A DNA stretch of 64,000 bases from the NCBI RefSeq assembly GCF_011762025.1, contig NZ_JAASQR010000002.1, forward strand, positions 310,001 to 374,000. The letters are read 5' to 3'. The position numbers were made by a program, and so were the translations under genes. Below the pieces are notes generated by a model, which was not told the DNA's origin, did not search any database, and was given only the letters and a program-made list of their open reading frames with translations. The DNA is from Sphingobium vermicomposti. GTDB lineage: Bacteria; Pseudomonadota; Alphaproteobacteria; Sphingomonadales; Sphingomonadaceae. Numbering within the stretch: position 1 is the first letter of the stretch; every line of letters starts with the position of its first letter. Positions 9,504-17,445 of this stretch are shown piece after piece.

Positions 9504-10265
9504 TCATGACCTCTTTCTTTTCTCCTCCGGATCCAGTTGAGATATAATCGCCAGCTGCTCGGGTGTAGGCATGCAAGTTGTGGGGATTGGCGCAGAAGGG
9601 CAAGTAACAGGAAATCCCGTATTGTCCTGAACCTCGTCAAACGTGACGCCTGGATGCAGTGATCTGATACGGATTGAATGATGAGTTCCGCCGAAGTCGA
9701 GGACGCATAGCTCTGTGACAATCAATCTGAGATCAAGCCCTTTGGGCATTTGTCCGCGTGGGTATCGATCAGGATTATATCCGGCCATGCAGACGAAATC
9801 GACCTCCCCTTCAACAAAGACACGTTTGTTGTGCTTCGGGAAAAAGAAGCTATTCGGGTGGCAAATGGAATTGCCGGGAAAGCCTCTCACGCCAAGCATG
9901 GCAGTCCGAGGTTTCTTATGATCCCCGATAACGCTGATGTTTGCCTGGCCGTAGCGATCGATCTGTACCGGCGTAACCATCGCATGGCGCTTTCCGCTCC
10001 AAAGTGTTGAAAACACGCGGTCGTAATTTGCCGGTCCTTCGTACACGGGTTGTTGATGACTTTGGCCTAGAGGAAGCGGTTCGGAGGTGTACCATGCCTC
10101 GCCATCCGTAATCTGAATGGCGGGACTAAACGTATGCTTTGCCAGACCTGCCGCGATCCGCGGGATCGGGCCTATTCCGGTCACCATGATTTCACCTGCA
10201 TCCCGCCAAGCTTCAGCGCAGGCAGTAATCATCAATTCCGAAAGGGGGTGACTTGAGTTGCTCAT
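9504..10265 (-). CDS. CoA-transferase beta subunit, IpdB-like
   Basis: A 253-residue protein of the class I CoA-transferase beta fold. Family features include an N-terminal ELMITACAEAW helix, GIGPIPRIAAGLAKHT, and the central GVRGFPGNS. Together with the gene upstream it resembles IpdAB, the actinobacterial and proteobacterial hydrolase that opens the last steroid ring as its CoA ester. The start at 10265 gives the usual N-terminus and lies 13 bases after the alpha-subunit stop; an earlier start at 10349 would overlap that gene. The specificity for steroid intermediates is inferred from similarity. Confidence 0.8.
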   Translation of the reverse strand: MSNSSHPLSELMITACAEAWRDAGEIMVTGIGPIPRIAAGLAKHTFSPAIQITDGEAWYTSEPLPLGQSHQQPVYEGPANYDRVFSTLWSGKRHAMVTPVQIDRYGQANISVIGDHKKPRTAMLGVRGFPGNSICHPNSFFFPKHNKRVFVEGEVDFVCMAGYNPDRYPRGQMPKGLDLRLIVTELCVLDFGGTHHSIRIRSLHPGVTFDEVQDNTGFPVTCPSAPIPTTCMPTPEQLAIISQLDPEEKRKRS

Positions 10266-10278
10266 GTTCAACGATCTT

Positions 10279-11160
10279 TCAGTAAATCGGCTTTGGTAGG
10301 CTGGACACTTTAGACGGCCCGCCCACGGCGGATAGATACGAAGCTTCATCTACATTGATGAAGTTAGATTTGTAGTCGTCCCATTGTTCGGCAGAGCTGG
10401 CACTTTTTGAGTACAGCCTGAGATGATCGAGGTCGATCTCGTAATCAGGAGATCCGCTTGTTGGGTGGGCGCCGAATGGCACTTCCGCCACGCCGGTTAT
10501 GAGAGCCCGTTCAACGAGATTGAAGCGACTGTTAGTCTTCATATCCAGTGCTGCCGTTGACACTATTTTCTCGACCGTTACGTAGCTGCGCTCGGAAGCG
10601 CGTACGAGCAGTTCGTCAAAAATGGGATCGACACTGAGGTTGAGTATATTTCCACGATCGTCTGAACGATGGGCGTGGATGAGTGCCACGTCAGGCGTGA
10701 TAGGCGGCATTGCCACCAGTTCTTCCTCATCCTGGTAAGGGCTTGTAATCATTTTGAAGCCAGGCTGATTGATCACATCCGTTCCGATCCCGACGCGCGT
10801 CGGCAAAAATGGAAGTTTCATCGCCGCAGCACGCAAACCCCAGTGGAACATGCCCTCGTCGACTTCCCAAACCTGGAATGCGCCTTTTTCCCTAGCCGCT
10901 CGGTAATGCGGATCCAGCGGAATATGGTCGAGGGTTACAAACGAGAAGATCAATTTTCTGATCTTGCCGGTAGCGGCGAGTAGCCCAACGTCTGGGCCTC
11001 CATATCCTGCGATAACCGTAAGATCTTTCAGGGATGACCGCGCTATTGCACGCACCAGGGCCATCGGCTTGCGTCGCGTAGCCCAGCCTCCCAGTCCAAT
11101 GCTCATGCCATCGCTTAGCTCGGCGATGATTTCGTCTACCGTCATTACCTTATTTATCAT
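10279..11160 (-). CDS. CoA-transferase alpha subunit, IpdA-like
   Basis: A 293-residue class I CoA-transferase alpha subunit. The N-terminus GLGGWATRRKPMALVRAI closely resembles the signature around GGWGSRRKPMA in IpdA, which hydrolyses the C ring of a steroid-derived CoA ester. It also has TVIAGYGGPDVGLL and the ALIHAHRSDDRGNI motif shared with other CoA-transferase alpha subunits. It forms a two-gene unit with the beta subunit. No other steroid-degradation genes are visible nearby, so the pair is isolated. A promoter and attenuator-like leader lie 200-340 bases upstream. Other acyl-CoA substrates remain possible. Confidence 0.82.
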   Translation of the reverse strand: MINKVMTVDEIIAELSDGMSIGLGGWATRRKPMALVRAIARSSLKDLTVIAGYGGPDVGLLAATGKIRKLIFSFVTLDHIPLDPHYRAAREKGAFQVWEVDEGMFHWGLRAAAMKLPFLPTRVGIGTDVINQPGFKMITSPYQDEEELVAMPPITPDVALIHAHRSDDRGNILNLSVDPIFDELLVRASERSYVTVEKIVSTAALDMKTNSRFNLVERALITGVAEVPFGAHPTSGSPDYEIDLDHLRLYSKSASSAEQWDDYKSNFINVDEASYLSAVGGPSKVSSLPKPIY

Positions 11161-11355
11161 CTTTTATACAACTCGGTCATGCGCGCTTCGTTCTTCACCT
11201 GCCCAACGGAGCAGGCAGAGTTGCGAGCTTTGTGATGCAGAAGTGTCGAGGGTCGAGTTATGACCATTCTTGTTGAGGGCCAAAACTTTTGCGCTCGGTC
11301 ATGGCAGAGGAAAGATCCGGCCAGCAGCATGTGCTGAAAGTGGATCCATAGAGCC

Positions 11356-11394
11356 AAAAACCCCGGTCCGAAGGCAGCACGCCTCCGGCCGGGG
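11356..11394 (-). terminator. Intrinsic terminator with competing antiterminator (attenuator-like)
   Basis: Minus strand: CCCCGG-(C)CGGAGGC pairs with GCCTTCGGA-CCGGGG and is followed by TTTTT, a strong Rho-independent terminator. GGCAGCA at 11419-11413, in the leader frame, is exactly complementary to TGCTGCC at 11379-11373 inside the terminator hairpin, so the two structures exclude each other. That is the layout of a transcription attenuator. Confidence 0.6.
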
Positions 11395-11395
11395 C

Positions 11396-11461
11396 TTAAA
11401 TGCCTGCGACGATGCTGCCGGAGTTAAGTTCGCGAGAACGACGAGAGCAGAGACTGCGCAT
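11396..11461 (-). CDS. Putative 21-residue leader peptide
   Basis: The frame ATG (11461) to TAA (11396-11398) encodes MRSLCSRRSRELNSGS and five more residues. Its ATG coincides with the predicted transcription start, as in the leaderless trpL leader of rhizobia. It ends just at the base of the terminator hairpin. No single amino acid is strongly enriched, so a sensed amino acid cannot be named. The +2 frame is rich in Val, Leu and Ala but has no start codon downstream of the promoter. Confidence 0.3.
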   Translation of the reverse strand: MRSLCSRRSRELNSGSIVAGI

Positions 11462-11466
11462 AAGGC

Positions 11467-11496
11467 ATTATCGCCCTGGCGGCGCTCGAAAGTCAA
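11467..11496 (-). promoter_or_regulatory. Sigma-70-type promoter
   Basis: On the minus strand TTGACT (11496-11491) and GATAAT (11472-11467) are separated by 18 bases, close to the housekeeping consensus. Transcription would start at about 11460, almost exactly at the ATG of a 21-codon leader frame, giving a leaderless message. It faces ipdA. Confidence 0.65.
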
Positions 11497-11735
11497 GCGT
11501 GGCTTGCAGCACTAAAAATGCTCGTAAGCCTATAACGTTGAAGCCATCGGTCTATTTGCGAGTGTAAGCTGAAATTTTGGGAAGCGCTTAACGGAACGGG
11601 GGGATTGCAGCGCGGGGTAGTTGCCTGCGTCTTCAGTATTAGTCTGGAAGTGCACTGATGTGCGGATTTCTTTGCAGTTATGATGCCTCATTGGCGTCGG
11701 CTGGGACCTACCACAATTAATCCTCTCTCCTTTGA

Positions 11736-12839
11736 TTATCCTTGCGCAGTTTGGAGGGCAGACTGCAAACCGCGCGCTACACAATGAGCCGGATCCTCAG
11801 CGACAAGCACTGGCAGACCGAGCTCCTTCTGAAGTGTCTCAACAAGACGGGGCGTCAAGGCACCGCCACCTGTGAGCAAGGCGCCATGTTCATGCAGATC
11901 CTCACTGAGTTCCGGTGGCGTTTGGTTCAATACGTCCCGCACGGTTTCTATGATTTGCCTAACGTGCTTGTCGATCACCTGATCCAGTTCTGACGCGGTA
12001 ATGTTTAAGGACGTCGGAGCCATGGACACAAGGCTCCGGCCGCGGACTTCGATCAGCTCGTTCGCGCGGTAGTCGCCTTTTAAGGAAGAGAAGTTCCTTT
12101 TGATGCGTTCTGCCGTTGGCGCACCAACAAGAATCTTGTGCCGAAGGTGAAGATGATCGGCGATCGCCTTGTTCAATGAGGCCCCTCCCATTCGAACGGA
12201 GCGCGTCAGGCAAATTCCGCCCAATGAAAGAACCGCCACCTCGGTGGTGCCCGCGCCACATTCCAGCAGCAACACGCCCGCTGGCTTGTTGATCTGGATC
12301 CCGGCGCCAATTGCGGCGACAAGTGGCTCATGAACTAAACGTACGGGAGCCAGTCCGGCATCATCAGCCGCGGTCAGGAGGGCTCGTCGTTCAGCTTGCG
12401 TGGCGTCCGCGGGAATGCCGATGAGCGCGCGGAGCCCTCCCATCTGTCTGCGCCCCAGAGCGCGGCGGATAGCATATCGCAACAGCTCGGCCGCAGTGCC
12501 GATATCTTGTAAAACGCCCCGCCGTAAGGGTCTTCTCACCTGCAGGCTTGGAGGTGTGCGATCGACCATTGCCTCTGCCGCACTGCCGGCTGCAAAGAGT
12601 TGGGGATCAGTTCGAAAATTGGCAAAGCAACAAAGCGAGGGTTCGTCGAAAAGGATGCCGCCATCCCGATGAATTACCCGCAAATTTGCAGTGCCAAAAT
12701 CGATTGCGAGTTCCGGCCGCCTCAGAGATAAGGAAGAAAGCATCCGTCCGACATAGCGATGATTTCCGCCTTTGTCTCGCCTTTGCCTCGTCCGCGGATT
12801 TGTGCCTGGCTGCCCCACACCTGAAGCGCGGTCCGTCAT
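11736..12839 (-). CDS. MreB-like actin-family ATPase (second copy)
   Basis: Up to 367 residues. The actin/HSP70 fold motifs are present: phosphate-1 LAIDFGTANLRV, phosphate-2 [28 protein letters not shown], and the adenosine motif LLTGGGALTPRL. It is a paralogue of the core mreB at 59911-60957 but clearly diverged, for example AIDFGTAN for AIDLGTAN and GAPTAERI for GEATAERI. It stands alone without mreC or mreD. The ATG at 12839 has GGAA eight bases upstream. A homology-based start would be the ATG at 12743 (MLSSLSLRRPELAIDFG), removing 32 Arg-rich residues. Its role is unknown; a special filament or a cell-form variant is possible. Confidence 0.75.
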   Translation of the reverse strand: MTDRASGVGQPGTNPRTRQRRDKGGNHRYVGRMLSSLSLRRPELAIDFGTANLRVIHRDGGILFDEPSLCCFANFRTDPQLFAAGSAAEAMVDRTPPSLQVRRPLRRGVLQDIGTAAELLRYAIRRALGRRQMGGLRALIGIPADATQAERRALLTAADDAGLAPVRLVHEPLVAAIGAGIQINKPAGVLLLECGAGTTEVAVLSLGGICLTRSVRMGGASLNKAIADHLHLRHKILVGAPTAERIKRNFSSLKGDYRANELIEVRGRSLVSMAPTSLNITASELDQVIDKHVRQIIETVRDVLNQTPPELSEDLHEHGALLTGGGALTPRLVETLQKELGLPVLVAEDPAHCVARGLQSALQTAQG

Positions 12840-13077
12840 TGGCGGTGTTCCATTACGGGATGTTGTCGGTCAGGTTTGACATTAGCGGGCTACAACGGCA
12901 TCATGGAAGAATGAAGGCCGGTCACTCTCATCATCGCTTTCGCCACCACGGGGGGCAGCTTCTCGCGGGCATGTAGCCCCGGGTTCCGGTGCTTGGTGCC
13001 CTGAACTCGGGGCTCGGATCGAAAACAAGCTTTGCCTCGCAACAGGGGCGTGAGCGCTCATCCGGAAAGCAAAGTGT

Positions 13078-13482
13078 ATGACCAGCAAGAAGGGGCGTCG
13101 CCGCCCGCCTATCCATATGATCGATTCCGAAGCCGACGCGATCACTGATCTCGCAATCGCTGCTGAAAGACGGATTCCGCAGGTGAGCAAGCTTCTCCTA
13201 GAGGAAACTGCGCGGGCTCACATTCATTCGGCAGCGCGCATCCCCCAAGACGTTGTGACGATGAACGCCACGGTCGATTTCACCGACGAGACTGGAGAAA
13301 AGGCGCACAGCTACCGGCTCGTTTATCCGCGAGAAGCCGACATTTCATCCGGCCGAATATCTATCCTGACGCCGGTTGGTGCTGGTCTCATCGGCCTGAG
13401 GGAAGGGCAGTCAATATTGTGCCCGGATCGTGATGGACGCGAGCGAGAGCTTAAAATCGTCAGGGTGATGCACGAAAGATAG
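13078..13482 (+). CDS. rnk: Rnk-type nucleoside diphosphate kinase regulator (GreA/GreB C-terminal domain)
   Basis: A 134-residue protein whose C-terminal half is a GreA/GreB C-terminal domain: YRLVYPREADISSGRISILTPVGAGLIGLREG is characteristic (about residues 78-109). Rnk proteins bind RNA polymerase near the secondary channel but lack the long GreA coiled coil. The N-terminus is basic (TSKKGRRRPP), followed by a short helical region. GGAAAG lies about nine bases before the ATG. Monocistronic as far as seen. Confidence 0.78.
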   Translation: MTSKKGRRRPPIHMIDSEADAITDLAIAAERRIPQVSKLLLEETARAHIHSAARIPQDVVTMNATVDFTDETGEKAHSYRLVYPREADISSGRISILTPVGAGLIGLREGQSILCPDRDGRERELKIVRVMHER

Positions 13483-13929
13483 TCTATTGTTCATTCAAAT
13501 TACGGGTTGTTTGCGCGCAGCCAGATGTTTGAACACCAGTGGGGAGCGGATAGGGCCACTGCGCCGACCTTTGTAGCACTGTTCAGGCGATAGTCTTACT
13601 TAGAAGAAAAGCGGGCACGAAAACTTGCCGCTGCGGATGTCGAGGGAATGCATGCTTGCCTTTCCTGCTCTGCACTCTACATTAGACGGATGTTCGTTAG
13701 CAGGAAACACGAGAGACCGGCGCGCCGGTCTGGAAGCAGCGCGCTGTCGCGCGCCTAAGCCCTGACGCCGATCGCGTCGGGGCCGTTCCCTCCTTTCTGC
13801 CTCCACTGGGCGCCATCGGCGCCAACGTCTGTGTACAAGATGAGATTCACAGGCGTGCGTGAGCAGTAGTCTTCGCGACTGCGGCACATGGGCGGATATT
13901 TGCTAGCTAAATTTGTCTGAGAGGCCATC
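13483..13929. other. 447-base gene-free region
   Basis: No supported gene between rnk and the HemD-like gene. It contains a perfect 18-base palindrome at 13714-13731 (AGACCGGCG then its complement), a possible hairpin or binding site. GGCGCC is repeated around ATC near 13808. The downstream part presumably holds the promoter of the HemD-like gene. Confidence 0.5.
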
Positions 13930-14646
13930 ATGGGACCGAAGTTCATATGGGTTACTCGAACAGCACCGTATAACATGCTTACCGCGCATCGGCTGAAGGG
14001 GATTGGGCACAAGGCGCTCACAATTCCTCTTCTCACGATCAAGCCAAGGCCTCATGAGGCACTATCTACCCAACCTGATGCGCTCGCGTTTACCAGCATT
14101 CACGCTATCGAGCACCACCGCTTGGACCGCCGCTTTCGTGATCTGCCTGTTTTTACAGTTGGCGAGCGAACGGCGAAGCTGGCGCGAGATGCTGGTTATC
14201 GTCGGGTGCAATCGGCCGACGGAAATGCGCTTGATCTGGAGATACTGATCAAGGAGCGCATGCCTAAAGGCTCTGAAATCATTTACTATAGTGCTGCTGA
14301 GCCTGCGGTGGAACTCGCGCTATCGTTGAACGAGAGAGGTTATGCCGCTCGCCAGATCACCGTTTATGAAAGTCTACGCTCTCCTTCGAACACAATTACT
14401 CCCGCATTGGCCGCCATGCCTTGGATGGACGGAGTTCTGATACACTCGGCGAAGGCGGGTAGGATTGTCGCTCAGCTCATAGCCGATTGCGGAGAGCAGT
14501 GGCAGGGGACCGCCTATTGCATCTCCGAAGCTGCCGCCGATCCGCTGCGGCATCTTGGACATGGAAGAGTAAATGTTTCTGAAAAGCCTAATGAGCGGGC
14601 GATGCTTGATTTGCTAGGTGGAAGGGGCCCTCAGACAAGTTTTTAA
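13930..14646 (+). CDS. Uroporphyrinogen-III synthase-like (HemD-domain) protein
   Basis: A 238-residue protein with the HemD fold. Characteristic segments are an N-terminal VTRTAPYN, DALAFTSIHAIEH (the 'FTS' motif), VGERTAKLARDAGY, the mid-protein IIYYSAAEPA, and DGVLIHSAKAGRIV followed by YCISEAAADPL. HemD closes hydroxymethylbilane to uroporphyrinogen III. It is not beside hemC or hemB, so it could be the single hemD of the genome or a paralogue of another function. GAGAGG before the ATG supports the start. Confidence 0.75.
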   Translation: MGPKFIWVTRTAPYNMLTAHRLKGIGHKALTIPLLTIKPRPHEALSTQPDALAFTSIHAIEHHRLDRRFRDLPVFTVGERTAKLARDAGYRRVQSADGNALDLEILIKERMPKGSEIIYYSAAEPAVELALSLNERGYAARQITVYESLRSPSNTITPALAAMPWMDGVLIHSAKAGRIVAQLIADCGEQWQGTAYCISEAAADPLRHLGHGRVNVSEKPNERAMLDLLGGRGPQTSF

Positions 14647-14739
14647 CTTCGTTAAACTTCGCATTAGCCAATCAACTAAGGCGATATATTCCGTTCATTG
14701 TTGAGCCCTTGGCTCTATTAAGGAAATGGCTCTGATCCC

Positions 14740-15165
14740 ATGCCCCGTCGTTCTGAAAAATATGCATCGTCTTCAGCTAATCATGCAGATGCATGCTGCG
14801 TCAACGAGTTCGAGGTTAGTGCTGCAGCCTATCCTGATGGCCGAATTGCTGTGCTTCTTTCATATTATCCCAATCTTTCGCGAGAAGAATTGAAAGAGGT
14901 CATTGGATTTGTCCGTTCAGCGCGAGACGATCAGATAAGGCGGCTAAGATCCACTCCGGTTAATTCAAGAAAGCTTGACAAATTCCTGCGAGACAACCGA
15001 GCACTCATGCCGAATCCGAATGCGAAAACTAGTTCGATTTTCGCGGCTGTTGTCATTATGTCGATCCTACTGTGGATGTTGTGGGACAAGCGACCGCATC
15101 CTCTTGCGCCCGTGTCGGATCAGGCTGATGTAAGCCGACAGGCGGGCACATTTGAACGCAAATAG
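14740..15165 (+). CDS. Unknown single-span membrane protein, paralogue A
   Basis: A 141-residue protein. A soluble region includes YYPNLSREELKEVIGFVRSA and SRKLDKFLRDNRA; one membrane segment follows (IFAAVVIMSILLWML, about residues 101-115) with a short polar tail. It shares the order 'Y/F-P-x-L, E, RKLDKF(L/I)R, membrane segment' with the next gene, so the two are tandem paralogues. The soluble part is expected in the cytosol. No family recognised. The ribosome-binding site is weak. Confidence 0.6.
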   Translation: MPRRSEKYASSSANHADACCVNEFEVSAAAYPDGRIAVLLSYYPNLSREELKEVIGFVRSARDDQIRRLRSTPVNSRKLDKFLRDNRALMPNPNAKTSSIFAAVVIMSILLWMLWDKRPHPLAPVSDQADVSRQAGTFERK

Positions 15166-15179
15166 ATCAGGAGACCGCA

Positions 15180-15473
15180 ATGTGCGCCGTTTTTGTGAAA
15201 CCGCGTCCATTTGGGCGCCGGTCTTGCCGCTTCGTAGAACTACTCGATCGATATCCCGACGTCAGAGCCGGTGAGCTCGCTGAGATGATCGAGACATTTC
15301 CCCATCTGCCTGCGGCTGAAATCGCCATCATGTCGATAAGTGAAAAATCACATAGAAAGCTGGACAAATTCATCAGAGAGCAGTCGGAAGCTCTTAGGCG
15401 CCCATGGCTGAATAGTGGATTGCTAATCCTTATCGCCATCAGCTTTGTAATTTTCCTGTACTGGCTACACTGA
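15180..15473 (+). CDS. Unknown tail-anchored membrane protein, paralogue B
   Basis: A 97-residue protein beginning 14 bases after paralogue A, with AGGAGA before its ATG. It has ELLDRYPDVRAGELAEMI, FPHLPAAEIAIM, then HRKLDKFIREQSEAL and a C-terminal membrane segment GLLILIAISFVIFLYWLH. It is a shorter copy of the upstream gene. A C-terminal anchor with a small cytosolic domain suggests a partner-binding or regulatory role, which is inference. Confidence 0.62.
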   Translation: MCAVFVKPRPFGRRSCRFVELLDRYPDVRAGELAEMIETFPHLPAAEIAIMSISEKSHRKLDKFIREQSEALRRPWLNSGLLILIAISFVIFLYWLH

Positions 15474-15616
15474 AGAATTGTTTATAGTGGAAGAATTCGC
15501 GCTTATGCAAGCAAGGATGAGCGGGTAATTAAGAGTACATCGACTAGGCTACGCAATAATGTGCGCATCGGAGAGATCTAGTGCATGAAATTGGGCGATT
15601 ACTCAACGAGTAGCGG

Positions 15617-15645
15617 CCCCCGGGTTGCGAGGGAGCGAGCCCGGG
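15617..15645 (+). other. GC-rich hairpin
   Basis: CCCCGGG and CCCGGGG pair around a 14-base loop containing GAGGGAGCGAG. The tail TGGATTTTG is only weakly T-rich. It could be a weak terminator of the two membrane genes or a leader structure of the small gene at 15698. Confidence 0.35.
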
Positions 15646-15697
15646 GTGGATTTTGAACCTTGTAACGGCAGCGGAGTACGCTGCTCGGGAGTAGCTA

Positions 15698-15847
15698 ATG
15701 ATCAGCACCGCCGCATATGAACCAGAAGCGCCGCATCAACCTGCAGAGACGGGATCGCCTGAACCACGGGTGATCCCCTTTCCAAAACGGAATTCGCCGC
15801 CCGAGCCGACCCCTCCCACCGTACCGGAACCGCCGGCTGCGGCATGA
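15698..15847 (+). CDS. Small proline-rich protein (49 residues)
   Basis: The frame from ATG 15698 to TGA 15847 has GGGAG eight bases upstream. The product is unusually rich in Pro and Glu (SPEPRVIPFPKRN, then repeated PP-E-P units) and has no hydrophobic segment, so it is probably disordered. The next gene starts 31 bases downstream on the same strand, so the two may be co-transcribed. Function unknown. Confidence 0.45.
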   Translation: MISTAAYEPEAPHQPAETGSPEPRVIPFPKRNSPPEPTPPTVPEPPAAA

Positions 15848-15878
15848 TCACCAAATCAGCTAAGGAATAGGTAAGGAT

Positions 15879-16472
15879 ATGTCGATCGATGTTTCCGCGG
15901 AGTGCGGGACGTTCTTTGTCACCCTTATCAGAGGCGCTGCAGAGCAGGCAGAGGCGATATTGGTAAGGCCAGGTCAGGAGGTGCGCTTAAGAGCGATTCG
16001 AGATGATGGGTTTTCAGAATTAGCACGGCTGGAGTTGTCGCCACTGCCGGAAGATCAATATCTCGCCGTTGCGCTTCGCCTCTCGGGCGATGGGGACCGC
16101 AAGTCGGCCATATTCGCTGCACTGGCGGACCAATTTCGGTCACCTCCTTTGAGCATCGCCGTGGAAGCTCAGCGCAAGCTTGTCGAAAGCCGTTCAAGCA
16201 AGAGTGTGCTGTCGCTGAAGGCAGCCACCGAGGCAGTTGACGCGATCAAGATCGACCTGAGATCGGGCGGGGGCGACTATAGCCGCGCGCTAAGACTTCG
16301 AGCGGCCTTCTATTCAGATTTTTGGTGTGATCCGAGGATACCTGCCGCTCCGAAAACTCGCCGCGTTATGCTAGCGATGTCCGAGATATTGAAAGCGCAA
16401 GTCAATGTCGAACACGCAGATAGATTGCCAACCTGGAAGAGAACTTCTGTTACAAGAAGTGTTTGTGAATAG
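15879..16472 (+). CDS. Unknown protein (197 residues)
   Basis: Preceded by AGGTAAGGAT, a good ribosome-binding site, and has a coding-like composition. The N-terminal part alternates hydrophobic and charged residues (TFFVTLIRGAAEQAEAIL, VRLRAIRDDGF). The C-terminal part is helical, with YSRALRLRAAFYSDFWCD and VMLAMSEILKAQ. No signal peptide, membrane segment or known motif is visible. It follows the small proline-rich gene closely. No function is proposed. Confidence 0.55.
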   Translation: MSIDVSAECGTFFVTLIRGAAEQAEAILVRPGQEVRLRAIRDDGFSELARLELSPLPEDQYLAVALRLSGDGDRKSAIFAALADQFRSPPLSIAVEAQRKLVESRSSKSVLSLKAATEAVDAIKIDLRSGGGDYSRALRLRAAFYSDFWCDPRIPAAPKTRRVMLAMSEILKAQVNVEHADRLPTWKRTSVTRSVCE

Positions 16473-16719
16473 TATAGGATAATGTGTGAGCGAGATTTCA
16501 ATATGACGAGCTACGAGTCTTTTAGAATGAAAGCGGCCCGTTTGATGATCAGAAGGGAACAATCGAATTATCCGCGGTTTCGAGCCTCGTTGCCCTAGAA
16601 TGGAGAGCGCGCGCTGATCAACATCTGCGAAACTCCGCTACATTTCAGCAGCCTCTCGGACGTCGAGCGCGAATTAATTAAGTATTTTGATGTAAGCAAG
16701 TCCGATCAGCGAGGCTCCT

Positions 16720-17085
16720 ATGTACAATTTGGAATTCGACGAACAAACGCGCGTGCTGTTCCAGAGGGCTAGCGGATTTTGGAACCTGGAAGAATTCAGG
16801 CGGTATCACGCAGAGTTCGCCGCGCTTCTGAGCCGGATCCGCTCAGATGGGCGACCCATTAAAATGCTATTCGACAGCCGAGACATGCCGCCCCAATCGG
16901 CCGAGGTGGTAAACGCATTTTCCAAGATGACCAGCGCAGATGACATGAATGCTGACGGACGGGTCGCGATCCTGGTTTCGGGCATGCTCTCCAAACTGCA
17001 GGCCCAGCGGATTTCCGATAATCCGCTTGTCAAGAGTTTCAATGACGAGGCGGAAGCGCGGGCTTGGCTAGCCGAGCCGATCTGA
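16720..17085 (+). CDS. Unknown protein, possibly SpoIIAA/STAS-like
   Basis: A 121-residue cytosolic protein. Alternating strands and helices resemble a SpoIIAA-like fold: a first strand YNLEFDEQTRVLFQRASGFW, then a helix LEEFRRYHAEFAALL, a central strand IKMLFDSRDM, a helix VVNAFSKM, and a strand RVAILVSGMLSKL. This fits the layout of STAS/SpoIIAA-like domains, but it is a fold guess only. GAGG lies six bases before the ATG. It sits just beyond the respiration module on the opposite strand. Confidence 0.6.
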   Translation: MYNLEFDEQTRVLFQRASGFWNLEEFRRYHAEFAALLSRIRSDGRPIKMLFDSRDMPPQSAEVVNAFSKMTSADDMNADGRVAILVSGMLSKLQAQRISDNPLVKSFNDEAEARAWLAEPI

Positions 17086-17148
17086 ATTCGCTGTTAGGTG
17101 AGAACATCTATTTGGCAAATTGCGCCATCCGCACCTATCAGCGCTCCA

Positions 17149-17445
17149 TCATGGCTCCAAACGACTAAATTCAACATGAAAGCGTACCGCACCTAGCGGC
17201 TCGACCCGGTGCAAGATGGTCGGCTCCACGACCCCAGGGGGTGTCGCTTCAGACAATATAACTTCTGCCGGCGTTCTGCGTGGATCGGTCACGATATAAC
17301 GCAGTTCGCCTTCCTCCACGCGGATCAGACCCCAGGTGCCTTCCTTTGTCTGATGGTCGTTCAGCAAAGCTGCCGGTATAGTTTCCTCGGTAAAGGTCGG
17401 CGTGCGCTTATAGGGCCTGACCCCGTCAGGAAGCTGATCGATCAT
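17149..17445 (-). CDS. DUF1971 / YeaR-TehB-like cupin protein
   Basis: A 98-residue protein with the full DUF1971 pattern: LPDGVRPYKRTPTFTEETIP, LNDHQTKEGTWGLIRVEEGEL and RYIVTDP, then GVVEPTILHRVEPLG near the end. Known members are E. coli YeaR (induced by nitrate and nitric oxide) and the N-terminal part of some TehB proteins. The biochemical role is not established. The start overlaps the stop of the truncated haemoglobin gene in an ATGA, so the genes are coupled. Last gene of the alternative-oxidase operon. Confidence 0.82.
   Translation of the reverse strand: MIDQLPDGVRPYKRTPTFTEETIPAALLNDHQTKEGTWGLIRVEEGELRYIVTDPRRTPAEVILSEATPPGVVEPTILHRVEPLGAVRFHVEFSRLEP

Larger units (their letters stand above)
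11161..11735. other. 575-base gene-free region carrying promoter and leader
   Basis: Between the MreB-like gene and ipdA, both on the minus strand. It contains a strong sigma-70-like promoter, a short leader frame and a terminator hairpin, each listed separately. The 195 bases from the terminator to ipdA and the stretch 11500-11735 show no supported gene. Confidence 0.6.

Noticed and set aside
11299..11496. 65-codon minus frame rich in Val/Leu (LCAVSALVVLAN)
   Set aside because: Its only start is a TTG that is the -35 box of the predicted promoter, so it could not be on that transcript; left only as a note to the attenuator.
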